Shown here piece by piece: positions 25,864 to 34,539 of a stretch of DNA of 64,000 bases; the first letter of the stretch is position 1, and each line of letters begins with the position of its first letter. Position numbers and translations under genes: made by a program. The notes below the pieces were generated by a model, which worked only from the letters and a program-made list of their open reading frames with translations, was not told where the DNA came from and made no database searches. The stretch covers positions 1,054,001 to 1,118,000 of the forward strand of contig CAVVFX010000002.1 in NCBI GenBank assembly GCA_963747535.1, read 5' to 3'. Source of the DNA: CAVVFX01 sp963747535 (GTDB lineage Bacteria > Acidobacteriota > Terriglobia > Bryobacterales > Bryobacteraceae).

Positions 25864-26601
25864 TTAGTTCACCTGTTCCATTTCAACCGCGCGCGGAAAG
25901 AGAATGTTGTTTTCCAGGTGGACGTGAAGATGAAGGTCGCGCTCGAATTCTTCGAGACCGCGATATAGCGCGACAAACGTGGGACAAGCTCCGCCCGGAG
26001 CGGTGTACCCACCGGAGAGTTCGCGAATCTGCGAGAGAATCGCGCCAGCATCGTCATGTTCCGCAACCATGCTGGCGATGGGGCGCTTCACGGTTCCGAA
26101 GAAAGCGGCGGGTACCGGGGCGCCGGCCTGTACTGCCTGTTCCATCCGCTCAACATAAGGGAACAGGACCTGCTCCTCCTTGAGCATGTGGGTCGACAGT
26201 TCCTGTGCGATGGCTGAAAAGAGTTGGTCAATCTGAGCGATTTCAGGGTGGGTTGGCCCGTGCTTCGCAACTACTTTCGCGAGCAGCGTCTCGATCCTTG
26301 GAGTCTCCTGGCGCACGTAGCCGTGATGTTTCCGGACAATGTGAGCGGTGAGATCACAGAGCGGCTTCTCTTTCCACTCTTGCGCGTCTTTCTGCGACCC
26401 GCCGGGAGCAAGGGACTCCTGGTTGGCTTGCTCCAAAAGCTGCTGTACCCGACTGAAGTCCACATTGGCATGGGAGCAGGCATCGCTCAACGGTCTCTTA
26501 CCGCCGCAGCAGTAGTCAATGCCGAGCGATTCGAAGACCCGGATGCTGGCTGGGTTCTCAAGCGCGATTTCACGAACGGTCTTTTCGAGTGTAGTTTGCA
26601 T
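25864..26601 (-). CDS. ric: Di-iron Fe-S cluster repair protein (Ric/YtfE/ScdA family)
   Basis: A 245-residue cytoplasmic protein that repairs iron-sulfur clusters damaged by nitric oxide or peroxide. The start at 26601 gives the canonical N-terminus; the frame extends to 26637 without a good site. The ScdA_N motif 'GIDYCCGGKRPL' lies near residues 27-38. The hemerythrin-like domain follows with His/Glu ligands in 'HIVRKHHGYV', 'LSTHMLKEEQVLFPYV', 'AEHDDAG' and 'HVHLENNILFP'. A perfect Crp-type palindrome 48 bp upstream and the Crp/Fnr gene behind it suggest NO-responsive control. Confidence 0.93.
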   Translation of the reverse strand: MQTTLEKTVREIALENPASIRVFESLGIDYCCGGKRPLSDACSHANVDFSRVQQLLEQANQESLAPGGSQKDAQEWKEKPLCDLTAHIVRKHHGYVRQETPRIETLLAKVVAKHGPTHPEIAQIDQLFSAIAQELSTHMLKEEQVLFPYVERMEQAVQAGAPVPAAFFGTVKRPIASMVAEHDDAGAILSQIRELSGGYTAPGGACPTFVALYRGLEEFERDLHLHVHLENNILFPRAVEMEQVN

Positions 26602-26648
26602 TTTGCTCTTCTCTGATCTGAGGGTAAGTCGCGCCACGATTCGAGGCA

Positions 26649-26662
26649 GTGACTAAAGTCAC
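26649..26662 (-). promoter_or_regulatory. Crp/Fnr-family operator upstream of ric
   Basis: A perfect palindrome, GTGACT-AA-AGTCAC, with core TGA-N6-TCA, the spacing of Crp/Dnr-type sites. It lies 47 bp before the ric start, between ric and the regulator gene. Direct pattern; binding is inferred. Confidence 0.6.
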
Positions 26663-26683
26663 CGCGCCGCGGATAAAGCACTT

Positions 26684-27391
26684 TTAAATAACGGACGCCA
26701 GATCGGCTTCGAGCCCCTCCCGATCAAGGATCGTGATTTGCCGGCCGTTCATCTCGATGAAACTCTGCGCCTGAAGGCGGGCCAAGTTGCGTGAGACGAG
26801 TTCCCGGACCGTACCGATCTGGGACGCGAGCTCCTGATGACTCGCATTCAATGAAAACACCGTGCCTCGATCGCCGGGACGGCCTTCCGCGCTGGCCTGG
26901 CGCAAGAGCCACGAGATGAGCCGGTGCCGCACCGTCGTGAACGAGAGTTCCTCAATAATCCCCACCAGCCGGCGCAGCCGCTTCCCGACGACTTGTAGCA
27001 TTTTGAGCGACACCTCGGGCTTCTCCAGGCAAATCGCTCGTAGATCGGCGCGCGATATGAAGAGCACCTCGGTCATTTCGATTGCCGAGCCGGATGCCGG
27101 GTAGTTGCCGCCGTCGAACACGGGTAATTCGGCAACTGATGCGCCAGGCCCTTCTACGGTCAACACCTGCTCCCGGCCGTTGATCGAAGTCTTGAAGACT
27201 CGCACGCGTCCGGAAACCACGATGTACAAGCCCTTACAAGGCTCTCCCTCTGAAAACAGGGTTTCACCTTGTGAATAAGGTCGTATAGCGCAACGGGACG
27301 CCAGCGAATTCACCTCCGCGTCGTCCAGGGCCGCGAACAACGGTGTTGCTTTCAGGATTTGTCTCGGTGAGACGGTCTCTGGGTGCTGCAT
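26684..27391 (-). CDS. Crp/Fnr-family transcriptional regulator
   Basis: A 235-residue regulator. The start at 27391 gives 'MQHPETVSPRQILKATPLF'; an upstream extension to 27475 lacks homology-like sequence. A cyclic-nucleotide-type beta-roll occupies residues ~15-125 ('GETLFSEGEPCKGLYIVVSGRVRV'). The dimer helix ('VGKRLRRLVGIIEELSF') precedes a winged helix-turn-helix with 'SHQELASQIGTVRELVSRNLARL'. The N-terminal cysteine cluster of oxygen-sensing FNR is absent, so a Dnr-like NO sensor or a cAMP/other effector is more likely. It is the nearest candidate to bind the palindrome at 26649. Confidence 0.9.
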   Translation of the reverse strand: MQHPETVSPRQILKATPLFAALDDAEVNSLASRCAIRPYSQGETLFSEGEPCKGLYIVVSGRVRVFKTSINGREQVLTVEGPGASVAELPVFDGGNYPASGSAIEMTEVLFISRADLRAICLEKPEVSLKMLQVVGKRLRRLVGIIEELSFTTVRHRLISWLLRQASAEGRPGDRGTVFSLNASHQELASQIGTVRELVSRNLARLQAQSFIEMNGRQITILDREGLEADLASVI

Positions 27392-27524
27392 CGATTTTCT
27401 ACTAAATCTTACCGGCTGGTTGATAGACGGTCTGCCTCGAAAACGTACCTGGCGGATCAGGCAGTGCGCGATCAATCATAGTGATGATATACCCTTGAAT
27501 ACGCGGCTTCTTATCTTTTGACTT

Positions 27525-29423
27525 ATGACCCTCACTCGACGCACCCTCCTGCAGGTCGCCGGAACCAGCCTTACGTTCCGTTCAGCCCAAGCCCGTGAAA
27601 AGGCCGCTGTCGTCATCTATGGCGCGACTCCCGGTGGAATCGCCGCTGCCGTTGCCGCGGCGCGCCTCGGCCAGTCCGTCATTCTTTGCGAATACGAAGA
27701 CCACATCGGAGGCATCGTTTCCAACGGCCTCACCAACGCCGACATCGGCAAGCGGCAAGCCGTGGGAGGATTCTTCTACGAGTTCACGCGCCGCGTCGTC
27801 CGCTATTACGAACAGATGGACCGTGACAACCCTGGCCGCCCCAATGTCAAACTCTGCCACGATGGCTACTGGTATGAAGCCAACGCTGCCGAGCGCATTT
27901 TCCATGAGATGATCGACGCCGAACAGGGACGGATCCGCCTGCTTCTAAACCATGAACTCAAGCGCGCGATGGTCACGAACAACCGGCTCACAGCGATCGC
28001 ACTCGAGGACCGCACCCGCCCCGGAAGCAGCGTCGAAATCGAGGCCAGCGTGTTCATCGACGCGACCTATGAAGGCGACCTCGCTGCCATGTCCGGCGTG
28101 CCGTTCCGCACCGGCCGCGAGGGCCGGACAGAATATGGCGAGCCCCATGCCGGTGTCATTTACATGAAGTTCCGCGCCACCGAACTCCTTGCCGGATCCA
28201 CTGGCGAAGCCGACGACGCCACCCAGGCATACTGCTTCCGCTTTCACGTTACCAATGACCCGGCCAAGCGCATCCGCATCGAAAAGCCGGCCGGCTACAA
28301 CCGCGATGACTACCACGTCCTCCTGGAAGATGTTCGCTCGGGGCGCCTCACCACGTTCAGGCAAGCCATCCAGGTCTATCCCATGCCGAATGGCCGTTTT
28401 GAGTTGAACAGTGACAACATCCATCCCGACACGGGTATCCCCAAGGAGTCGCTGGATCTCGCCGAAGAGTGCTGGCCCTGGCCCACTGCGACGCCGGCCC
28501 GCCGCCACGCGATTTATTTGCGCTACCTGACCCACAACGTGGGGATGATCTGGCTGCTGCAGAACGATCCCGAAATCCCTGAGTCGCTGCGCAAGGACGC
28601 CTCGCAATACGGCTGGCACCGCGATGAATGGCCCACCAACGGCCACATACCGCGCCAGGTATACGTACGCCAGGGCCGGCGCATCCTCGGCGACTACGTC
28701 CTGACCGAGCACGACGCGGATCTCGACACCGAACTGAAGCGCACCCGCGTCCAACCCTCCAGTATCGCCGTCATCGAATGGGCCTTCGACCCGCATGGCC
28801 ATCACCGCTACGATCCCGCCCATCCGGACGCCAGGGAGGGCTACATCTTTGTCGATCACGCGCCTTTCCAGGTGCCCTACGGAGTGTTGGTGCCGCGGCG
28901 CATCGAGGGACTGCTGGTCCCGGTCGCGTGCTCGTGCAGCCACGTCGCCTACAACGCTCTCCGCATGGAGCCGGTGTTTATGGCTCTTGGTGAAGTCTGT
29001 GGAATTGCGGCCCACCTCGCCGTGCGGCGCAGCGTGGAAGTCCGGCGCGTGCCCGTTCCCGAGTTGCAGGCTCTACTGGTCGAGCGGCGCGGCGTGATCA
29101 CCTTCTACGAAGATCTGCCGTTTACCGATCCCGCCTTCGCCGCATTCCAATTGCTCGGGGCCCGCGGTCTCAACGGCGGTTATAGTGCTACTAAAGACGC
29201 GAAGCTCACTCGCTCCGGCGCCGCCCAGCGGCTCGCCCGGATCCTGAAATTGAGCGGCCAGAACTGGACCGGCCCGCGCGACAATCCGGACGCACCGCTG
29301 CTCGAATCCGATCTCCGGGAGTGGCTGAAACAGGCAGGCCATAGCACTGCATCGACGGGCGCATCCGCACTCGATCTCACGCAATTCGCTACTACCGTCT
29401 ATCATGCCTTGCGGCCGAGTTGA
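27525..29423 (+). CDS. Exported FAD-dependent oxidoreductase (FAD_oxidored family)
   Basis: A 632-residue flavoprotein of the PF12831-type group. The N-terminus 'TRRTLLQVAGTSLTF' is a twin-arginine leader, consistent with cofactor loading before export. The FAD-binding strand-loop is 'VVIYGATPGGIAAAVAAARLG', with 'GGIVSNGLTNADIGKR' after it and 'VFIDATYEGDLAAMSGVPF' as the conserved central motif. The C-terminal region ('FQLLGARGLNGGYSA..LTRSGAAQRLARIL') resembles an S-layer-homology-like segment by pattern. Two more family members are encoded on the other strand at 29623 and 31331. Family members occur in sugar and polysaccharide loci of acidobacteria and planctomycetes. The substrate is unknown. 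Confidence 0.87.
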   Translation: MTLTRRTLLQVAGTSLTFRSAQAREKAAVVIYGATPGGIAAAVAAARLGQSVILCEYEDHIGGIVSNGLTNADIGKRQAVGGFFYEFTRRVVRYYEQMDRDNPGRPNVKLCHDGYWYEANAAERIFHEMIDAEQGRIRLLLNHELKRAMVTNNRLTAIALEDRTRPGSSVEIEASVFIDATYEGDLAAMSGVPFRTGREGRTEYGEPHAGVIYMKFRATELLAGSTGEADDATQAYCFRFHVTNDPAKRIRIEKPAGYNRDDYHVLLEDVRSGRLTTFRQAIQVYPMPNGRFELNSDNIHPDTGIPKESLDLAEECWPWPTATPARRHAIYLRYLTHNVGMIWLLQNDPEIPESLRKDASQYGWHRDEWPTNGHIPRQVYVRQGRRILGDYVLTEHDADLDTELKRTRVQPSSIAVIEWAFDPHGHHRYDPAHPDAREGYIFVDHAPFQVPYGVLVPRRIEGLLVPVACSCSHVAYNALRMEPVFMALGEVCGIAAHLAVRRSVEVRRVPVPELQALLVERRGVITFYEDLPFTDPAFAAFQLLGARGLNGGYSATKDAKLTRSGAAQRLARILKLSGQNWTGPRDNPDAPLLESDLREWLKQAGHSTASTGASALDLTQFATTVYHALRPS

Positions 29424-29479
29424 CCGAGGCTCGGGCTAAAGACCAGCGGCCAGAAAGCCAGTGGGTTGGGGTTGCGACT

Positions 29480-29589
29480 GTGGCGCACGCTCTCAGCGTG
29501 CCGCGTCCCGACTCCTCGGAACGCTCGGCGTGGGCGGCGAAAAAGTCTCGGCATGAGTGCCGAGACGGCAGCCTGAGAGGCTGCGCCAC
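29480..29589. repeat. Compound palindromic repeat, family D
   Basis: The outer arms, GTGGCGCACGCTCTCAG and CTGAGAGGCTGCGCCAC, are inverted repeats with two mismatches. An inner perfect 9-bp stem, GTCTCGGCA-TGAG-TGCCGAGAC, lies at about 29546-29567. It sits between convergent FAD oxidoreductase genes and may also end transcription. Confidence 0.75.
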
Positions 29590-29622
29590 GATGATAAGCG
29601 AGAAGGGATTAGACCCCGGGGG

Positions 29623-31317
29623 CTAGACCGGATGAATGCGCGGCCATTCCAATTGCACACCCTGGCGCCGCAGTGTGCTTTGAAAATCGGCCAGCAACTT
29701 CGGATTGTTCCGGATCGCTCTCGGCGACTGCTTCGTAGTGACCGCATGCGCAGCCAGTGATCCGGCCGCCTCTCCTATATTCCACTCCACCGGATGCAGA
29801 CGGTAGCAGCCATTCGTAATATGCGTGGTCCCGATATTCTTGCATGCCGGAAGCAGATTCTCGATTCGCTTCGGAAGCAAGGCGCCGAGAGGAATCTGGA
29901 ACGGCAGCGAACCTACATCAATATAATTCGTTCCACCCGCGGATGGATGAAGATCGATGCGATAGCAGCCCACGCCCACGGAGTCGGGAAACATTTCGGC
30001 CGCTACCTCGCTGCTCGACTTGCCAGTCACCTTCATGCGCATGTCCACGCCGACGTGCCGTTCGAGAATCGTGAAATCCGCCAACACTCGCCGCGACTCG
30101 CGAATGTAGGCAGTCTTGGCCATCCCGTCCTCCGTGTCCACGATGTCCTTGCGCAAGCGCAGGCCCTTCCATCCAGCGCTGCCATTGGGGTGCGGCGCGT
30201 CGGTTTGCATCCAGTACAGAAACGAAAGACTCAGTTGTTTCGCACGGTCGAGAAGCCTGATTCTTTCCGCGGCTGCGGCGGTAACCAGGTCGCCGAGCCA
30301 GAAATCGTTCTGCGGCCAATTGACCAGGGTGATGCTGCTCATGTACCGTCCCGGCGAAAAATTGGCGCGATCGGCAATGCGTCGATAGATCCAGAGGTTG
30401 AGTCCTGAACCCGCGGCTTCCTTCGGCTCGGGATCGAAATAGGCCTCCCGGGCCGCCAGCGTTTTCGGATCGCACATGGTCCAACTGAAAAGACGGCCAG
30501 TCCACGGAGGCGCCAGTCGGGGAACATAATCACGCCACTCAGAATATTTCTCGGGGCGTTCAATGGTATGGTCCTCGCCGGGGAGGTAATCCATGGCAAA
30601 ACAAAATGTGAACGACTGGCTGTTGGCGGGCTGCGCCTCCGCGGCTGCGTGCATCTCACCGGTTTGTTTTTGCGATTCAGCGCCAGTGACATGCTCCACT
30701 TTGGCCATGGGCAGCAGGTCTCCCAGTTCCGTCGCATCCAGGAAATAACGTGCCGTGACCACGCGTTCCACTGCGCCCCTGAGGTCGCGAAGTGAGACGC
30801 TGGTGACGCGGTCGCCCGTTGTGGTGGCCGACACCGGGACATGTTCGCGCAGCAGAATCAGTTGTCCGCTGCCCGCGTAGGGAGCCAGCATGGCTTCGAG
30901 CACCGCGACTGAAACTTTGAATTCGTGCGTCAGCCGCGATACCGAACCATTGCCCGGATTGAGGTCCGCCCGTTGACGCGCCGCATCGGTCAACGGATAA
31001 TGCTCACGATAATAGGCGCGGACGGCGTTGCGCCAGGCGCGATAACTGGCCGTGCAACCGAACTCCTCGATCCAGGGATGCTCGTCCGGCGGAACTGCCT
31101 GGGATGTAAGTTGCCCACCGATCCAATCCGTCTCTTCGGTAAGCACCACGCGCATGCCGTTACGCAAGGCTGCGAGAGCGGCCGCAAAGCCGCCTACGCC
31201 ACCGCCGATTACCGCGACATCGCAATCGAGTTCCTGGCCGGCCGCGAGCATCCGCGAGGCCACGAGCAGCCCTCCGGCACGCTGGAGGAAGCCGCGTCGA
31301 TCGGTTCTCTGGCTCAT
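29623..31317 (-). CDS. Exported FAD-dependent oxidoreductase (paralogue 2)
   Basis: A 564-residue flavoprotein, shorter than its neighbours. Tat-type start 'TDRRGFLQRAGGLLVA', dinucleotide-binding motif 'VAVIGGGVGGFAAALAAL', followed by 'ETDWIGGQLTSQAVPPDEH' and the family block 'YFLDATELGDLLPMAKVEH'. It ends shortly after the 'HITNGCYRLHPVEWNIGEAAG' motif and lacks the C-terminal extension of the other two. It starts 13 bp after the stop of the paralogue at 31331, so the two are likely co-transcribed and of related but distinct specificity. Confidence 0.86.
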   Translation of the reverse strand: MSQRTDRRGFLQRAGGLLVASRMLAAGQELDCDVAVIGGGVGGFAAALAALRNGMRVVLTEETDWIGGQLTSQAVPPDEHPWIEEFGCTASYRAWRNAVRAYYREHYPLTDAARQRADLNPGNGSVSRLTHEFKVSVAVLEAMLAPYAGSGQLILLREHVPVSATTTGDRVTSVSLRDLRGAVERVVTARYFLDATELGDLLPMAKVEHVTGAESQKQTGEMHAAAEAQPANSQSFTFCFAMDYLPGEDHTIERPEKYSEWRDYVPRLAPPWTGRLFSWTMCDPKTLAAREAYFDPEPKEAAGSGLNLWIYRRIADRANFSPGRYMSSITLVNWPQNDFWLGDLVTAAAAERIRLLDRAKQLSLSFLYWMQTDAPHPNGSAGWKGLRLRKDIVDTEDGMAKTAYIRESRRVLADFTILERHVGVDMRMKVTGKSSSEVAAEMFPDSVGVGCYRIDLHPSAGGTNYIDVGSLPFQIPLGALLPKRIENLLPACKNIGTTHITNGCYRLHPVEWNIGEAAGSLAAHAVTTKQSPRAIRNNPKLLADFQSTLRRQGVQLEWPRIHPV

Positions 31318-31330
31318 ATCCCGACCATGA

Positions 31331-33385
31331 TTATATCGGTCGTCTGACCACGTCAGGCAGAAGCCGCCCGACCAGGTCCTGGCGTCGCACGGGACCGGTT
31401 GTGTTGAACTTCAACGCCGGTATCGGGCCCGGCAATTTCGCTTCGCGCCAGTCCGTCCAGTAAAACGGCAGGTCGGGATGAAACCAATTGCGATGGTCCG
31501 CGGCCATCCAGCCTTGTTCCAGCACATAGGTTATGGCCTCTTTTGGGGGCAGCGTTTTTCCGAAAAACGCCGCCAGGGCAACGGCCGCTTCGGCGCGAGT
31601 CACGGGCGCATCCGGAGAAGCGTGCAGACCGCCCGCATCCAGTGGATATATGCCGCGCAGCGCAGCCAATTGGATTGGGGCGAACCCTGGACGACTGCAT
31701 AAGAGATCGTCGAACCAGACCATTGGGACGCCACTGCGTGCCAGTTCCCGCTGCACGGCCGCGGGATTCGGCTCGGCGCCGCCTTCCAGCCAAAGACTCG
31801 CGATCGTGCCGGCCGCCTCGCCTATGTTCCACTCCACGGGATGCAGCCGGAACGCACCGTTCGTCAAATGCGTTACGCCGAGACTTTTGCCGGCCGGCAG
31901 AAAGTTGACCGGCTCGCGGCTGAGCAGCGCGGCCATCGGAATCTGAAACGGCTTCGGCATCCGCATACGCCCATGCTCGTTGGCCCCACAAGGATGAATG
32001 TCGACCATGTAGAAGCCGATGCCTACCGAGTCGGGGAACCACTTGGCGCGCGGCCCGGATTGATACTCGTCGACGATATCCTGTTCCAGGACGCGACCCC
32101 GAGCCACCATGCGGCGAGATTCGCGGATATAAGGATATTTGGACATCCCGTCGGCGGTTCCCATTTCGTCCGGACGCAGCGTCAGTTCAGGATAGCCGCG
32201 ACCTCCGCCATCCCGCGGCACATCGTGCTGGAGCCAATACAGGAAGGCTTGGGAGGTCTGCTTGGCGCGCTGCAAAATGGCGGCGAGGTCGGCCGGAGTG
32301 CGGTCCAGAGGGGATTCCGCGGCGTAGTCCTGGCGCGGCCAATTGATCAGCGCGACATCGTTTGTGACGTCCGAGAAATTGCGGTGATCGATCAAACGCC
32401 GCCAGGAAAAGAACGGGCCGGGCGACATGTTATTCGGGATCGGAGGGTCGTCGCCGAACATATGGTAGGTGAACTCGCCGCGCCATCCGAACTCAACCGG
32501 ATAATTGACACGCATCGTGAAGCCCTGCCGGTTGACGATGCGATCGTAATCGGGCGGCTTCGCGATCGTCTTGCCGGCCGCTGCCGCATGCTCTACGACG
32601 AAGGGATAGGTGAAGCTCTGGACGCAGGCGCCGTTAGGCTGCTCCGCCGCGTCCGGTTCGCCGGTATCGTTCTTCGACTCCGCGCCCACCACATAGGGAA
32701 TGTGAGCCAGAGGCAGCAGATCGCCCATTTCCGTGGCGTCGAGAACAAAGGACGGGCGGAAACGAATAACGGTGTGGTCGTCGAAGCGATATGCCAGGGC
32801 CGATTCGATGCGATCGCCATGGCGGTCGATAGCAAAGATTACAGTCCGCAGAAACAGCCGGAGTCCCGGCTTGACCAGCATGGGTTTCAGAACATCGACG
32901 CCTACCCCTGCCTCAAAACAAAGCGGAGAAACATAACAGGAACCGGGATTGAAGTTTAATATATGAGCGGCTTGCGCCGTGACTGCGCGATGGCGGCGAT
33001 ACCAATCGCGAATGCCCTGGCGAAACTGCATGTAGCTGAGCGTTCCGCCAGCGAATTCGATGAAACGATTCTCGTCGAGCGCAGGTACGCCACCTGCGGT
33101 CGCCTGTCCGCCCACCCAGTTGGTCTCTTCCGTGAGGCACACCGAGTGGCCCCGACCGGACACGGCCAGTGCGGCTCCGATCCCGCCCATGCCCGCTCCC
33201 GCAATCAAGACGTCGCAGCGGATTTCGGGCACTTGATCCGGCACCGTGACGCGAACGACCGCGCGAACGGGATCGCCCTCGAGCGGAACGTTCTGGACAT
33301 CGAGTACGCTGTATTCAGCCGCACCCAGGGCTGCAGGCAGCAGAATCAGGAGTACGAGATTGCGAGTTCCGGAGTGTCGACCCAT
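31331..33385 (-). CDS. Exported FAD-dependent oxidoreductase (paralogue 3)
   Basis: A 684-residue flavoprotein. The start at 33385 ('MGRHSGTRNLVLLILLPAALG') provides a Sec-type leader; the upstream part to 33514 reads through the coding end of the next gene and is not credible. The FAD motif is 'VLIAGAGMGGIGAALAVSG', with 'ETNWVGGQATAGGVPALDEN' and 'FVLDATEMGDLLPLAHIPY' as in paralogue 2. A C-terminal ~110-residue extension includes 'APVTRAEAAVALAAFFGK', similar to an S-layer-homology repeat. It overlaps the upstream gene by 40 bp. The strong similarity to 29623-31317 shows local duplication. Confidence 0.85.
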   Translation of the reverse strand: MGRHSGTRNLVLLILLPAALGAAEYSVLDVQNVPLEGDPVRAVVRVTVPDQVPEIRCDVLIAGAGMGGIGAALAVSGRGHSVCLTEETNWVGGQATAGGVPALDENRFIEFAGGTLSYMQFRQGIRDWYRRHRAVTAQAAHILNFNPGSCYVSPLCFEAGVGVDVLKPMLVKPGLRLFLRTVIFAIDRHGDRIESALAYRFDDHTVIRFRPSFVLDATEMGDLLPLAHIPYVVGAESKNDTGEPDAAEQPNGACVQSFTYPFVVEHAAAAGKTIAKPPDYDRIVNRQGFTMRVNYPVEFGWRGEFTYHMFGDDPPIPNNMSPGPFFSWRRLIDHRNFSDVTNDVALINWPRQDYAAESPLDRTPADLAAILQRAKQTSQAFLYWLQHDVPRDGGGRGYPELTLRPDEMGTADGMSKYPYIRESRRMVARGRVLEQDIVDEYQSGPRAKWFPDSVGIGFYMVDIHPCGANEHGRMRMPKPFQIPMAALLSREPVNFLPAGKSLGVTHLTNGAFRLHPVEWNIGEAAGTIASLWLEGGAEPNPAAVQRELARSGVPMVWFDDLLCSRPGFAPIQLAALRGIYPLDAGGLHASPDAPVTRAEAAVALAAFFGKTLPPKEAITYVLEQGWMAADHRNWFHPDLPFYWTDWREAKLPGPIPALKFNTTGPVRRQDLVGRLLPDVVRRPI

Positions 33386-34485
33386 TTCCCTCCCAGCCGC
33401 CGCGATTCCAATCCTGCCAGCAGAATGCCATTGGTGAGGAGAGTTCGCTCGATCGGATTCGGCTCGCGGCCGGTCAGCACCAGATCTTCGAAATTCCTCA
33501 CCATGAAACTCCAATGGTTGTGCAGGTACAACTCAATGTAAAAGCAGGTGGAGACCGGCTCGGTACGGCCCTTGATCGATCCGGCGAAACAAAAGTCGCG
33601 AGTCTCGCCATCGAGATGCAATAGCGCACCGCGCAAGCCCTCGCGATAGCGAATCAGGAACGCCTGCGGGGGCTGTTTGCTGCCGTTCGCGGGTGGCCGG
33701 TTAATGCGCCTCGAGAGTGCCGCGTCGAGCAACGCACGGGACCACTCGCCTTCTTTCGCGGCTTGCCAAAGGTCATCGCTGCTCAGCCATCGCACACGCT
33801 CCACACCGGTCTCTTTGCCGCGGCGTTCCGCCATCGACTGCAGCATCTCGATCCCGTGATACCCGTGCTCTTCCAGATCGCTGTAGCTGGTCGCGAGAAT
33901 CTCCGTAAACGGCGTGCCGCGAGGCGCGTCGAGCGGCGGCCGCTGCCAGCTGAGCGGCACCGTGGACCCGCACATAAATGGGATTCGCATCTCACGCACG
34001 CGGTCGTACATACGGCGCGCATCGTTCCAGTCATAGGCGAAGTACTTGTCCTGGTACATCGGTACCACCCGTCCCCCGGCTTTCATCGCGCGCGTGATCT
34101 CGTCGAAGTAGCGCCAGCGAGGATACATGAAATTTCCACGCGGGGTCCGGGGATAATCGCCATGCTCTCCGATTACGGCAATCGCGTCCACCCCTTGCAC
34201 GGCTTCTGTGACCGTCGAACAAATCCGGATGCCGTGCTCTTCGGCCTGTTCGCGAGTCATGTCGTTCGAAGGAAACTGATCCACATAGAACGCGACTGTC
34301 TCCAACCGAGGCGGGTGCCATTCGTGATTGAGGCGGTAGCCATCGAGCAGCCGGCTGACGAACACGTCCGCATGCGAGTCCGGCGTGTAGACGTTCATCA
34401 CTACGGCTACTCGTGGCTTCGCAGGTGCGGCCAGTAGCGAAAGAGAAGGCAGGGATAGAAACAAACGGCGGCTGAGGTGAGCCAC
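33346..34485 (-). CDS. Exported protein of an orphan family (paralogue of the window-start gene)
   Basis: A 379-residue protein with an N-terminal 'SRRLFLSLPSLSLLAAP' leader. The next ~150 residues have a Rossmann-like pattern ('RVAVVMNVYTPDSHADVFVSRLLDGY', then 'AVIGEHGDYPRTPRGNFMYPRW'), recalling NAD(P)-dependent Gfo/Idh-like proteins without a clear GxGxxG. The C-terminal half contains 'NPIERTLLTNGILLAGLESRR', shared with the partial gene at 1-422. First gene of a three-gene minus-strand operon with two FAD oxidoreductases. I do not recognise an experimentally known function; a partner in sugar oxidation is a guess from context. Confidence 0.8.
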   Translation of the reverse strand: MAHLSRRLFLSLPSLSLLAAPAKPRVAVVMNVYTPDSHADVFVSRLLDGYRLNHEWHPPRLETVAFYVDQFPSNDMTREQAEEHGIRICSTVTEAVQGVDAIAVIGEHGDYPRTPRGNFMYPRWRYFDEITRAMKAGGRVVPMYQDKYFAYDWNDARRMYDRVREMRIPFMCGSTVPLSWQRPPLDAPRGTPFTEILATSYSDLEEHGYHGIEMLQSMAERRGKETGVERVRWLSSDDLWQAAKEGEWSRALLDAALSRRINRPPANGSKQPPQAFLIRYREGLRGALLHLDGETRDFCFAGSIKGRTEPVSTCFYIELYLHNHWSFMVRNFEDLVLTGREPNPIERTLLTNGILLAGLESRRLGGKWVDTPELAISYS

Positions 34486-34522
34486 GAAAGTAAGTTTATC
34501 TCAGGCTGGGCGTCCGCTGCCA

Positions 34523-34528
34523 TATAAT
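34523..34528 (+). promoter_or_regulatory. Candidate -10 box close to the transporter start
   Basis: TATAAT at 34523-34528 would start a transcript at about 34535, only a few bases before the ATG at 34540, giving a nearly leaderless mRNA. No convincing -35 box is seen, and the ATG lacks a ribosome site. Confidence 0.4.
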
Positions 34529-34539
34529 TAGCTTTCCCG

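Noticed and set aside
31841..32959. Plus-strand reading frame of 372 codons
   Set aside because: Antisense to the FAD oxidoreductase at 31331-33385; no recognisable motif.
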